A DNA stretch of 64,000 nucleotides, taken from Pseudomonas multiresinivorans. Its GTDB lineage: Bacteria; Pseudomonadota; Gammaproteobacteria; Pseudomonadales; Pseudomonadaceae. Location: assembly GCF_012971725.1 (NCBI RefSeq), contig NZ_CP048833.1, forward strand, positions 5,580,001-5,644,000. The letters are read 5' to 3'. The number at the start of each line of letters is the position of its first letter. The stretch's first letter is position 1. Shown here one piece after another: positions 1-8,162 of the stretch. The translations under genes were made by a program, and so were the position numbers. The notes beneath the pieces were generated by a model. That model was not told the DNA's origin. It did no database searches and was given only the letters and a program-made list of their open reading frames with translations.

Positions 1-104
1 AGAACCGTATTGATGAAAGCCTGTCGGACCGTGCCAAGGCGCAGGCGGGCGACGTACCCGCGACCGAGCGCCAGCGCGTCCGCGTGACCGGAGTGATCGA
101 ATGA
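1..104 (+). CDS. rsxE: RsxE/RnfE, C-terminal fragment
   Basis: Only the last 33 codons are inside the window, read in the frame that ends at the TGA at 102-104. The tail begins NRIDESL and ends RVRVTGVIE. The NxIDxxL pattern after the last membrane helix and a charged cytoplasmic tail fit the E subunit of the Rsx/Rnf electron-transport complex, an inner-membrane ion-translocating ferredoxin:NAD oxidoreductase. The stop overlaps the nth start in an ATGA, so the two genes are translationally coupled; nth follows the rsx/rnf genes in many gammaproteobacteria. The assignment rests on a short tail plus context. Confidence 0.6.
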   Translation, partial: NRIDESLSDRAKAQAGDVPATERQRVRVTGVIE

Positions 105-739
105 ATGCCGCCAAGCGCGCGGAGATTTTCCGCCGACTGAAAGAAGACAATCCCAACCCCGAAACCGAGCTGGCCTACAGCTCGCCCTTCGAGCTGCTCA
201 TAGCGGTGCTGCTTTCCGCCCAGGCCACCGATGTCGGCGTGAACAAGGCCACTGCCAGGCTCTACCCGGTGGCCAATACCCCGGAAGCGATCTACGCCCT
301 CGGCGTGGAGGGCCTGTCGGAGTACATCAAGACCATCGGCCTGTACAACAGCAAGGCGAAGAACACCATCGAGACCTGCCGCATCCTCATCGAGAAGCAC
401 GGCGGCCAGGTGCCGGAGAACCGCGAAGACCTGGAGGCCTTGCCCGGCGTGGGCCGCAAGACCGCCAACGTAGTTCTCAACACGGCTTTCCGACAGCCGG
501 CGATGGCAGTGGACACGCATATCTTCCGCGTTTCCAACCGCACCAACATCGCGCCGGGGCGCAATGTGCTGGAGGTGGAGCGCAAGCTGCTCAAGTTCGT
601 GCCCAAGGAATACCTGCTGGATGCGCACCACTGGCTGATCCTGCATGGGCGCTACGTCTGCAAGGCGCGCAAGCCGCAGTGTGGCAGCTGCCGGATCGAG
701 GACCTGTGCGAGTACAAGCACAAGACTTCGGACGATTGA
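101..739 (+). CDS. nth: Endonuclease III
   Basis: This is the DNA glycosylase/AP lyase that removes oxidised pyrimidines in base-excision repair. The 212-residue protein aligns without gaps to the E. coli enzyme as I know it. It has the helix-hairpin-helix LPGVGRKTAN around residues 114-123 with catalytic Lys120, Asp138 in VDTHIFRV, and the [4Fe-4S] ligands Cys187, Cys194, Cys197 and Cys203. A GGAG at 90-93 lies 7 bases before the ATG. The start overlaps the stop of rsxE by four bases, so it is probably the last gene of the rsx operon. Confidence 0.98.
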   Translation: MNAAKRAEIFRRLKEDNPNPETELAYSSPFELLIAVLLSAQATDVGVNKATARLYPVANTPEAIYALGVEGLSEYIKTIGLYNSKAKNTIETCRILIEKHGGQVPENREDLEALPGVGRKTANVVLNTAFRQPAMAVDTHIFRVSNRTNIAPGRNVLEVERKLLKFVPKEYLLDAHHWLILHGRYVCKARKPQCGSCRIEDLCEYKHKTSDD

Positions 740-781
740 GCGTTATGGGAAAATTCCTTCAGGCTGATTGAAAAAATCTTT

Positions 782-810
782 TTTACCGTCCACTCCTTTG
801 TCGATATAAG
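782..810 (+). promoter_or_regulatory. Candidate sigma-70 promoter of the small acidic protein gene
   Basis: TTTACC at 782-787 and TATAAG at 805-810 are separated by 17 bases, in an AT-rich patch just after nth. Transcription would begin about 30 bases before the ATG at 847. The assignment is by consensus only. Confidence 0.5.
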
Positions 811-846
811 GGGCGCCAACACACCCCGTGTTGTGGAGTGCACCGA

Positions 847-1029
847 ATGGCAAACGACAAAGAAGACCTCGAACTCGAGGACGATGTCAGCACAGACGAC
901 AGCGATGACGGCGCAGAAGCCACGGCAGAGGTCGCCAAGACCAACCTGACCAAGCGCCGCATCATCGACAACTACCTGGAAGAGCGTCGCCTGCAACGCC
1001 AACTGTCCGACTACGATTTCGATCTGTAA
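847..1029 (+). CDS. Small acidic PA3496-family protein
   Basis: The 60-residue protein has a very acidic first half (DKEDLEL, EDD, DDSDDG) and a basic-amphipathic second half (KRRIIDNYLEERRLQRQL) ending in YDFDL. It matches my memory of PAO1 PA3496, whose family is named 'putative envelope integrity protein'; the molecular function is not known to me. There is no signal peptide or membrane segment. The ATG at 847 is chosen over the in-frame GTG at 838 because GGAG at 835-838 is correctly spaced for it. A strong terminator follows at 1064, so the gene is probably monocistronic. Confidence 0.8.
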   Translation: MANDKEDLELEDDVSTDDSDDGAEATAEVAKTNLTKRRIIDNYLEERRLQRQLSDYDFDL

Positions 1030-1063
1030 GCCTTCTCCTGATCCTGAATGTAAAGCCCGTATG

Positions 1064-1098
1064 AAAAAGCCCCGCATCCTGGCGGGGCTTTTTGTTTT
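1064..1098 (+). terminator. Rho-independent terminator
   Basis: A perfect 12-bp stem with an A-tract on the left and a T-tract on the right (GCCCCGC / GCGGGGC core) lies 35 bases after the stop of the small acidic protein gene. Confidence 0.9.
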
Positions 1099-1148
1099 CT
1101 GCTCGTAGGGCGAGCTCGCTTCCGGAAAGCTTTGCGTCAGAGGGGCTG

Positions 1149-1267
1149 CCCTCTCCCCCCGCCCTCTCCCTGAAGGGAGAGGGAGCTGTCCGCGTCGGCT
1201 GACGCATAAGTTTCCGCCGGTGCCGAACCAGTCCCCTCTCCCTTCAGGGAGAGGGTTAGGGAGAGGG
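1149..1267. repeat. Inverted pair of CCCTCTCCC-type palindromes
   Basis: Two copies of a CCCTCTCCC-TGAA-GGGAGAGGG palindrome lie at 1149-1183 and 1233-1267 in opposite orientation, about 50 bases apart. Each can form a hairpin and together they can form a longer cruciform. The pair fills the gap between the convergent small acidic protein gene and ppnN, a usual place for REP/BIME elements. Confidence 0.75.
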
Positions 1268-1315
1268 AAATCCCTGGCACAAGGTTCCAGGGACAGACAC
1301 CGTCACCCTACAAAA

Positions 1316-2707
1316 TCACACCGCGACGCCGGCGCGCTGCACTACCCGATAACAAGGCTCATACGCCGCACCACCCGGCAACTTCATGCGGTGCTGCTCG
1401 ACGAACGCCTGCAGCAGCGCGTCCAGCGGCTCCATGATGGCCGCATCACCGTGGATCTCGTACGGACCGAACTCCTCGATCATGCGGATGCCGCGGTCCT
1501 TAACGTTGCCCGCGACTATGCCGGAGAACGCCCGGCGCAGGTTTGCCGCCAGTTCGTGGGGCGGCACATCGCGGCCCAGGTCGAGGGCGGCCATGTTCTC
1601 GTGGGTCGGCTCGAACGGGCGCTGGAAGCCCTCGTCGATCTTCAGCAACCAGTTGAAGTGGTAGGCGTCGTTACGCTCGCGGCGGAACTGCTTGACCCGC
1701 TTGAGCCCTTCGCTCATTTCCCGCGCCACTTCCGCCGGGTCGTCGATGATGATGCGGTAGCGCTGCTGCGCCGCCTCGCCCAGGGTCGCGCCGACGAAGG
1801 CGTGCAGTTGCTCGATGTAGGCTGCCGCGCTGCGCGGGCCGGTGAGCACCAGGGGGAACGGCATGTCCTGGTTCTCCGGGTGCATGAGGATGCCCAGCAG
1901 GTAGAGGAACTCCTCCGCCGTACCGACGCCGCCGGGGAACACGATGATGCCGTGGCCGACGCGAACGAAGGCCTCCAGGCGCTTTTCGATGTCCGGCAGG
2001 ATCACCAGCTCGTTGACGATGGGGTTCGGCGCCTCGGCGGCGATGATCCCCGGTTCAGTCAGGCCGATGTAGCGGCCGTCGGTGATGCGCTGCTTGGCGT
2101 GGCCGATGGTGGCGCCCTTCATCGGCCCCTTCATCACGCCCGGGCCGCAGCCGGTGCAGACGTCGAGGCTGCGCAGGCCCAGTTCGTGGCCGACCTTCTT
2201 GGTGTACTTGTACTCGTTGGTGCTGATGGAGTGGCCGCCCCAGCACACCACGATCTTCGGCTCCACGCCGGCGCGCAGGGCGCGTGCGTTGCGCAGCAGG
2301 TGGAAGACGTAGTCGGTGATGCCGGCCGAGCTGTCCAGGCCGAAGCGTCGGCTGTTCAGCGCATTCTGGGTGTAGACGATGTCGCGCAGGGCGCTGAAGA
2401 GCATCTCGCGGGTGCTGGCGATCATCTCGCCGTCGACGAAGGCGTCGGCCGGCGCGTTGAACAGTTCCAGGCGCACGCCGCGGTCCTGCTGGTGGATTTC
2501 CAGCTCGAAGTCGCGATACGCGTCGAGGATGTGCTTGGCGTTGTCGATCTGCGTGCCGGTGTTGAGGATGGCCAGGGCACACTGGCGGAAAAGCTTGTAG
2601 GTACTGCCCGAGCCCGCTTCGCTGAGCTGGTGTACTTCACGTTGGGAAAGGGTTTCGAGGCTGCCCTTGGGGCTGACCGAGGCGTTGTTAACCGGTCTTG
2701 GGGACAT
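1316..2707 (-). CDS. ppnN: Nucleotide 5'-monophosphate nucleosidase PpnN (LOG family)
   Basis: The protein has 463 residues, close to E. coli PpnN (YgdH, 454), which hydrolyses the N-glycosidic bond of purine and pyrimidine nucleoside monophosphates and is modulated by (p)ppGpp. A Rossmann-like LOG core carries GCGPGVMKGPMKGA at about 186-199 and the hallmark PGGVGTAEE at 258-266. The long N-terminal region before the core and the C-terminal region after it are those of PpnN rather than of the shorter cytokinin-activating LOG enzymes. AAGGAA precedes the ATG. It converges with the preceding small gene and is transcribed away from the secretion island. Confidence 0.93.
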   Translation of the reverse strand: MSPRPVNNASVSPKGSLETLSQREVHQLSEAGSGSTYKLFRQCALAILNTGTQIDNAKHILDAYRDFELEIHQQDRGVRLELFNAPADAFVDGEMIASTREMLFSALRDIVYTQNALNSRRFGLDSSAGITDYVFHLLRNARALRAGVEPKIVVCWGGHSISTNEYKYTKKVGHELGLRSLDVCTGCGPGVMKGPMKGATIGHAKQRITDGRYIGLTEPGIIAAEAPNPIVNELVILPDIEKRLEAFVRVGHGIIVFPGGVGTAEEFLYLLGILMHPENQDMPFPLVLTGPRSAAAYIEQLHAFVGATLGEAAQQRYRIIIDDPAEVAREMSEGLKRVKQFRRERNDAYHFNWLLKIDEGFQRPFEPTHENMAALDLGRDVPPHELAANLRRAFSGIVAGNVKDRGIRMIEEFGPYEIHGDAAIMEPLDALLQAFVEQHRMKLPGGAAYEPCYRVVQRAGVAV

Positions 2708-2940
2708 GCTGTATTCCTTGACGAAGGAAGCCGGGCGCCGGGGCGCGGGCCTTCCGAAATATCGATGCGGCCGTCCATTCGGCCGTCATTGCCGGGGGCG
2801 TCGCGGCGGGGATTCTCCGGCCCGCAGCGCGCTCCTTCTGACTGTGACAAGCGAATGGCGGAAACTGCTTCCGCAATCGACGCGTCCGGCGTCGATGCCC
2901 CTTGAGTATGAACGCTGCGGTGACTTTCTGATGACAGCGG

Positions 2941-2972
2941 AAAAGAAAAACCCCGCCGGGGTGGCGGGGTTT
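2941..2972 (-). terminator. Terminator of the type I secretion genes
   Basis: A 10-bp stem (AAACCCCGCC / GGCGGGGTTT) is followed on the minus strand by a TTTTTCTTTT tract, 40 bases past the stop of the HlyD-type gene. The rest of the 2708-3011 gap is the 5' region of ppnN. Confidence 0.9.
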
Positions 2973-3011
2973 CCAAGCCATCGTGGATGGCCATCGGGTG
3001 TCGCTGCTGGC

Positions 3012-4253
3012 TCAGCGCTCGCGCAGGGCCTCGCGGGCCTTGTTCAGCGGTTTGAGCAGGTAGTCGAGAATGGTCTTGTTGCCGGTGTGGATATCCACCG
3101 TGGCGATCATCCCCGGAACGATGTCGAAGCGCTTGCCGTCCTTGTTGGTCAGGTGATCGACGTCGGTGCGGATGAACACCCGGTAATAGAAGACCTCGCG
3201 TTTCACCTCGTCCTGAATGGTGTCCGGGGAGATGGTCGTAACCTTGCCGTGCAGGCCGCCATAGATCGAGTAGTCGTAGGCTGTGATCTTCACCGTGGCA
3301 TCCAGGCCGGGGCGGATGAAGGCGACATCGCGCGGCGAGATGTGCGCCTCGACCAGCAGCTTTTCGTCCACCGGGACGATCTCCATCAGCTTGCCGTCCT
3401 GCGGCACGACGCCGCCGACCGTGGTGACCGCGATGTCCTTGACGATGCCGCGTACCGGCGAGGTAAAGGTGGTGCGGTGCAAGGCGTCCGAGCGGCCACG
3501 GGTGACCGAACTCTGTGCCTCGATCTCGGCATTGGCCCTGGCCAGGTCTTCGCGGGCCTTGACCACATACTGGGTCTGCAGCTCGGTGGCCTTGCGCTCC
3601 AGTTCGTTGGCCTGGCGCCGCAGCCGCAGCACTTCCACGTCGCTGGCGGCGCCACGCGCCACCAGCGGCTGGGTCATCGCCAGCTCACGGCGCACCAGCC
3701 CCAGGGCGTCGTTGATGCCCGCCAGGTTCTTCGCCAGGCTGTCCTTGCGCGAGTGGTAGAGCGCCGTCTCGCTGCTCACCAGGTCGGGGAAGGCCTGGAC
3801 ATCCTCGGGGAAGTTCAGCGGCGTACCGTTGACCTCGGCATACAGCCGCGCGGCCTCGGCCTTGGCGGCGCGCATGCGCGAAGCGCTCTCCTCCACCGCC
3901 GATTCGCTGCGGGTGCGGTCGAGCTGGGCAAGGACCTGGCCGGCTTCGACCAGATCGCCCTCGTGAACGTTGAGCGAAACCAGGATGCCGCCTTCCAGGG
4001 ACTGGATGACCTGTTCGCGGGAGGACGGCACCACCTTGCCGCTACCGGTGGAGACTTCATCCAGGGAGAACAGGCTGGCCCACACGGCAAATGCCCCGAG
4101 CATGGCTGCAATCAGCCACACCACCTGGCTGGAGCGCGGCAGCGGCGGCTCCGCCGGGGCGCCACGCTGGTGCGCACGTGGTGTGGAAACCGTGGTCTGC
4201 GGGAGAGCCGGCGGGACGTCCGCCTTGGCTACCGGGAGCTTGAGGTCGGTCAT
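3012..4253 (-). CDS. HlyD-family membrane-fusion protein of the adhesin T1SS
   Basis: This is the periplasmic adaptor linking the inner-membrane ABC exporter to the TolC-like pore. The 413-residue protein has a proline-rich cytosolic N-terminus, one membrane segment at about 43-62, and lipoyl/barrel-sandwich halves flanking a long Ala/Glu/Arg-rich coiled coil (about 115-260). The C-terminal beta domain is typical of HlyD (VDEKLLVEAHISPRDVAFI; GMIATVDIHTG). A longer open frame reaches 4391, but the extension is the exporter gene read out of frame. The ATG at 4253 overlaps the exporter stop (ATGA), so it is coupled and last in the operon. The position matches PA1877 in the PA1874-PA1877 locus. 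Confidence 0.93.
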   Translation of the reverse strand: MTDLKLPVAKADVPPALPQTTVSTPRAHQRGAPAEPPLPRSSQVVWLIAAMLGAFAVWASLFSLDEVSTGSGKVVPSSREQVIQSLEGGILVSLNVHEGDLVEAGQVLAQLDRTRSESAVEESASRMRAAKAEAARLYAEVNGTPLNFPEDVQAFPDLVSSETALYHSRKDSLAKNLAGINDALGLVRRELAMTQPLVARGAASDVEVLRLRRQANELERKATELQTQYVVKAREDLARANAEIEAQSSVTRGRSDALHRTTFTSPVRGIVKDIAVTTVGGVVPQDGKLMEIVPVDEKLLVEAHISPRDVAFIRPGLDATVKITAYDYSIYGGLHGKVTTISPDTIQDEVKREVFYYRVFIRTDVDHLTNKDGKRFDIVPGMIATVDIHTGNKTILDYLLKPLNKAREALRER

Positions 4254-6358
4254 TGGGTCAGCTCCTTGAGGACTTTGTCTTTGGGACCGTCCAGCACTAC
4301 CCGCCCGTTGTCGATGAGGATGATCCGATCGACCCATTTCAGGACCGGCATGCGGTGGGTCGCGACCAGCAGCGTGCGCGGCGCCATCCACGGGCCCATG
4401 GCGTCGATCACCTGGCGTTCGGTCATCTCGTCGAAGTTGGCGGTCGGTTCGTCGAGCAGCACGATGGACGGATTGCGGATCAGCGTGCGGGCCAGCAACA
4501 GGGTCTGGCGCTGGCCGCCGGAGAGGCCCTGGCCGCCTTCGAGGATCACCTCGTCGAGGCCATCGGGCAGCGCCTGCACGAAGGACAGCGCCCCGGACAG
4601 GGACAGCGCCTGGGTAACCATGGCGTCGCTGGCCATCGGCGCGCCGAGCAGGATGTTCTCGCGGATGGTGCCGTAGAACAGCCGCGAGCTCTGCGGCAGC
4701 ATGGCCATGTCGCGGCGCACGTCGGCGGTGTCGATCATCGCCAGGTCCAGGCCGTCCAGCGAGACGCGACCTTCCTGCGGGCTGTGCATGCCCGACAGCA
4801 GGTTGAGCAGGGTCGACTTGCCGGAGCCGATGCGGCCGAGGATGGCGATCTTCTCGCCAGCCCGGATCTGCAGCTGCGGCACCATCAGCGCCGGGCGCTT
4901 GTCGTTGTCGCCGTAGCGGAAGCTCACGCCATCGAGCTGGTAATTGCCATTGAGGGCCGCGCGGTGAACACGGCGGGCGCGTTCGGGCTGGTCCACCGGC
5001 CGGCTCATCAGCTCGTCGAGGCCCTTGCGCGCGACCTTGGCGGTCTGCCAGCGGGAGAACACCGAGGCCATCTGCGCCAGCGGCGAGATCATCCGCGAGG
5101 CGAGGATCGACGAGGCCACCAGGGCACCAGTGGTCATGTCACCCTGCATCACCAGATAACTGCCCAGGGCCAACACCAGGGCATAGACGATGCCCTGGAC
5201 TTCCTGGGTCCAGCTCATCAGCAGGCTGGTGAGAAAGCGCTGGCGCATGCTGATGCCGGCGGACACATCGTTGACGTTGTTCCACTGGTTCTGGAAACGC
5301 GCCTCGGCACGCAGCAGCTTGATGTCCTCGATGCCCTGCACCGCCTCCACCAGCATCGCGTTGCGCAACGCCGACTCGCGCATGCCTTCGTTGGACAGAC
5401 GTTCCAGCGGTTTCTGGATCAGCATGCCGGGGATCACCAGCAGCGGCACGGCGCCCAGGGCAACGAACACCAGCGGGCCGCCGACCATCCACAGCACTAC
5501 CAGGAACAGCAGGAAGAACGGCAGATCGGCCAATGCCCCGACGGTGGTCGAGGTGAACAGGTCGCGCACCTGGTCGATCTCGCGCAGCTGGGAGATGAAG
5601 GTGCCGGTGGAGCGCGAGCGTGCGGAGTTGCGCAGGCGCAGCGCGCGGCCGAAGACCACGTCGGAGATGCGCAGGTCGGCGCGCTTGCCGACCGTGTCGG
5701 AGATATGGGTGCGCGAAACGCGCAGGCAGAACTCGAAGACGATCGCCAGCATCACCCCGCCGAACAGCACCCACAGGGTCGCTTCGGAGTTGGCGGGGAC
5801 TACCCGGTCGTAGACCTGCATGGAGTAGATCACCCCGGCCAGGGCCAGGACGTTGGCCACCAGCGAGGCGAGCATGACATCGCCGTAGCGCTTCCAGTCG
5901 CGCAGGGCGATGCTCCAGAACCAGTTGCGCCGGTATGGCCGGATGTACTGGTCGACGCGCGCGTCGGGGACCGCCACCTGCGGCCGGAGGATTGCCACGC
6001 GGCGCACCCGCTGACGGAACTCTTCGACGCCGATGCGGGTTTCCAGGCCCTTGTCGCCGCTGAACAGCACGCCGAGGTTGCCCTCGCCGTCGATGGTCTG
6101 CACGACGCAGACGCTGCCGTCAGCGAACTCCGCCACCAGCGGCAGGCGCCAGGCGTCGAGCAGCTCGACCGAGAGTTTGCCGAAGCGCAGGGCGAGCCCC
6201 AGGCTCTTGGCCATGTGCAGCAGCATCAGGTCGGCGGAGGCGCCCTGCTCCCAGGCCAGGGCGACACGTGCGCCCTCCTCGGAGACACCGATGCCGTAGT
6301 GGCGGGCGACGGCGAGCATCGCGTCCAGCCAGCGTGCGGATTGCGGAGCCAGGCTCAT
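4250..6358 (-). CDS. T1SS ABC exporter with degenerate C39-like domain
   Basis: This fused permease-ATPase drives adhesin export. In its 702 residues, 1-130 form a C39-peptidase-like domain; no Cys occurs in the region where active bacteriocin peptidases carry their catalytic Cys, so it should bind rather than cut the substrate. Six-helix transmembrane segments span about 155-430. The nucleotide-binding domain has Walker A GRIGSGKST at 508-516, LSGGQ at 612-616, Walker B IVLLDEP at 632-638 and the switch His668. It resembles LapB/LssB-type and PA1876-type exporters of giant adhesins. It overlaps the TolC-like gene upstream and the HlyD gene downstream by four bases each. Confidence 0.95.
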   Translation of the reverse strand: MSLAPQSARWLDAMLAVARHYGIGVSEEGARVALAWEQGASADLMLLHMAKSLGLALRFGKLSVELLDAWRLPLVAEFADGSVCVVQTIDGEGNLGVLFSGDKGLETRIGVEEFRQRVRRVAILRPQVAVPDARVDQYIRPYRRNWFWSIALRDWKRYGDVMLASLVANVLALAGVIYSMQVYDRVVPANSEATLWVLFGGVMLAIVFEFCLRVSRTHISDTVGKRADLRISDVVFGRALRLRNSARSRSTGTFISQLREIDQVRDLFTSTTVGALADLPFFLLFLVVLWMVGGPLVFVALGAVPLLVIPGMLIQKPLERLSNEGMRESALRNAMLVEAVQGIEDIKLLRAEARFQNQWNNVNDVSAGISMRQRFLTSLLMSWTQEVQGIVYALVLALGSYLVMQGDMTTGALVASSILASRMISPLAQMASVFSRWQTAKVARKGLDELMSRPVDQPERARRVHRAALNGNYQLDGVSFRYGDNDKRPALMVPQLQIRAGEKIAILGRIGSGKSTLLNLLSGMHSPQEGRVSLDGLDLAMIDTADVRRDMAMLPQSSRLFYGTIRENILLGAPMASDAMVTQALSLSGALSFVQALPDGLDEVILEGGQGLSGGQRQTLLLARTLIRNPSIVLLDEPTANFDEMTERQVIDAMGPWMAPRTLLVATHRMPVLKWVDRIILIDNGRVVLDGPKDKVLKELTQ

Positions 6359-7776
6359 GGCAGCACCTCCATGCCCTGTACGGTGGTGTAGTTCAGGCCA
6401 TAGAACTCACGGCCACGACCCTGGGCATCGACCAGGCCGACCTGGCCCAGCCAGAGGTCATGGCGGACCATTTCCTCGTCGGAGAGTGCCTGGTAGTACT
6501 CCTGCTCGGTGTTGAGCAGGTCGAGGATCGAGCGGGTGCCGAGCTTGTACTGCTCGCGGTACAGCTCGCGGGATTCGTCGAGGTTGCGCTTGCGGCTGCC
6601 GAGCACCCCCAGGCGCGCGCGGTTGCCGATGATCTGTTCGCGCATGTTGCGCATCTGGTCGCTGGCCGACAGGCGCGCGTCCTCGATGCGTTGCCGCGCG
6701 GCTTCCAGGGCGTTGGTAGCGGCGCGCACCTGGGCACGCAGGCCGCCCCCCTGGTAAAGGGTCGAGGTGAAGTTCAGGCTGATGCTGTTGTCGCTGCCAT
6801 GGCGCTCATAGGTGCTGGGGTTGTCGCCACTCAGCGCCTTGGTGCTGGCAGCCTCGATGCTCACGGTTGGCATGCGGTCGGCCTTGGCGACCCGCAGCTG
6901 CGCCTCGGCGGTCTGGCGCTCGGCTTCGGCGGCCAGCACATCGGGCAGGATGCTGGTGTCCAGGCGCCGCGCCAGGTCGACGCGGGCGGCCTGATCGTCG
7001 GAGAGTGCAGCAATCTCGCCAGAAACCGGGCCACCGACCAGGGTGCGCAGACGCTCCTGGGCCTGGTGGTACTGCGAGCGGATCTGCAGTTGGTTGGCAC
7101 GCGCGGCGTCGACCCGGGCCAGCGCCTGGATCGGGTCGGAACGGCTGGTAACGCCGGCCCCCGCACGGTCCTGGGTCATCGCATAGACACGCTCCATGGC
7201 GCTCACCTGCTCATCGGCGATACGCCCGAGGAGACGGTAGCGGTGCAGGTCGATGGTCGCTTCGGCGGTCTGCCGGGAGATCAGGTCGATCTGTTTGAGG
7301 ACCAGCGCCTGTTGCCGCCGTGACTGCGCTTCGGCGCTGTCGACGCTGCCGGCGACCTTGCCGAAGTCATAGAGCAGTTGCGAGACGGACAGCGAGGCGG
7401 TCTGGCTGGTGCCGTTCTGGGTGGTGTCGCCCCGTCCCAGGCCCATTTTCACCTGCGGGTAGTAGCCGGAACGGGCCATGGCGATGCCGTCGCCCTGCTG
7501 CGCCAGGGTGGCGATGGCATCGGCAATGGAGGGGTGGCGGTTGACGGCCATCTGCACGGCCTGGTTGAGGTCCAGCAGACGGTGCGCGGCCGGCGCGTCG
7601 AGCTCTGGTGTCAGGCGCTGGCCGCCGGTCTGTTCGATCAGTTGGCTGGGGGCCAGGCTGCGCTGCTCAGGGCTGCTGGCGCCGAACCAGCTCTCATCGA
7701 GGACGCCGGCGAGCGTTGCGGTGGAGAAGCTGGTCAGGCAAAGCCAGGCCAGAGGTCCGAATTTCCAGGCGTTCAC
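6355..7776 (-). CDS. TolC-family outer-membrane protein of the adhesin T1SS
   Basis: This is the outer-membrane channel of the exporter. The 473-residue precursor has a signal peptide of about 23 residues ending ATLAG. It then shows the two-fold TolC/AggA/LapE pattern of long helices: QAVQMAVNRHPSI near the start, LYDFGKVAGS, then LYQGGGLRAQV and LGTRSILDLLNTEQEYY in the second repeat. The start appears to be GTG at 7776, preceded by GGGAGG. Its stop overlaps the exporter ATG. It is the first gene of the three-gene export operon, 386 bases downstream of the adhesin gene on the same strand. Confidence 0.93.
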   Translation of the reverse strand: MNAWKFGPLAWLCLTSFSTATLAGVLDESWFGASSPEQRSLAPSQLIEQTGGQRLTPELDAPAAHRLLDLNQAVQMAVNRHPSIADAIATLAQQGDGIAMARSGYYPQVKMGLGRGDTTQNGTSQTASLSVSQLLYDFGKVAGSVDSAEAQSRRQQALVLKQIDLISRQTAEATIDLHRYRLLGRIADEQVSAMERVYAMTQDRAGAGVTSRSDPIQALARVDAARANQLQIRSQYHQAQERLRTLVGGPVSGEIAALSDDQAARVDLARRLDTSILPDVLAAEAERQTAEAQLRVAKADRMPTVSIEAASTKALSGDNPSTYERHGSDNSISLNFTSTLYQGGGLRAQVRAATNALEAARQRIEDARLSASDQMRNMREQIIGNRARLGVLGSRKRNLDESRELYREQYKLGTRSILDLLNTEQEYYQALSDEEMVRHDLWLGQVGLVDAQGRGREFYGLNYTTVQGMEVLP

Positions 7777-8120
7777 CGAGGGCCTCCCGGAGTCAATGGA
7801 GGCGCGCCGGAACGGTCTTCCGTACTCGTATTCGGGGAACTCATCCTGGAGTGCCGGCGCGCGTTGGATACGCGACGTTCGTCTGCAGCGCCCTTGGTGG
7901 GCGTGGAGAGATGGGCCTGCCTGCGGTCGCCGGACGGCTGACCTGGGGATGCCCGCTGTAGAAGAAGGCCGCTCAGAACGGCCTGTTGCGAATCGTCCGG
8001 GCCATTATCTGAAGCCCGCTCGGACGCATGAATGAGACGTTTCCTAAACGACAAGCGCCCAACCCCCGGGACGCGACGCGCACCCCGGGGGTCAGGCAGG
8101 AAAATCGCGGCCACAGACAA
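7777..8120. other. Intergenic region between adhesin and export genes
   Basis: This stretch separates the adhesin stop/hairpin from the TolC-like gene. It must hold either a separate promoter for the export genes or a read-through leader. An AGATAAT at 8004-8010 on the minus strand could be a -10 element, but no convincing -35 partner was found. No gene is supported here. Confidence 0.4.
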
Positions 8121-8156
8121 GGCCGAGAGGCGCCGGCCAGGCAGCGCCCCTCGGCC
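8121..8156 (-). terminator. Hairpin after the adhesin gene
   Basis: A 13-bp GC-rich stem with one mismatch (GGCCGAGAGGCGC / GCGCCCCTCGGCC) begins 7 bases beyond the adhesin stop. The downstream tract on the minus strand is only weakly T-rich, so it may be a partial terminator that sets adhesin:exporter stoichiometry. Confidence 0.55.
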
Positions 8157-8162
8157 CGGTCG

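Noticed and set aside
652..1077. 141-residue minus-strand frame over the small acidic gene
   Set aside because: It overlaps the end of nth, a promoter and a terminator, with no similarity to any family; the plus-strand gene has a ribosome site and known relatives.
1271..1293. TCCCTGG / CCAGGGA hairpin after ppnN as a terminator
   Set aside because: The stem is short and not followed by a T-tract on the ppnN strand; too weak to list.
4254..4391. 46-residue N-terminal extension of the HlyD-type protein
   Set aside because: It lies inside the exporter gene; the ATGA overlap and family start favour 4253.
2667..4676. 669-residue plus-strand frame, and similar long frames opposite ppnN, the exporter, glpK and the oxidoreductase
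   Set aside because: These are GC-rich shadows of well-supported genes on the other strand.
8004..8010. AGATAAT as a -10 element for the export operon
   Set aside because: No acceptable -35 at the right distance; left as a remark only.
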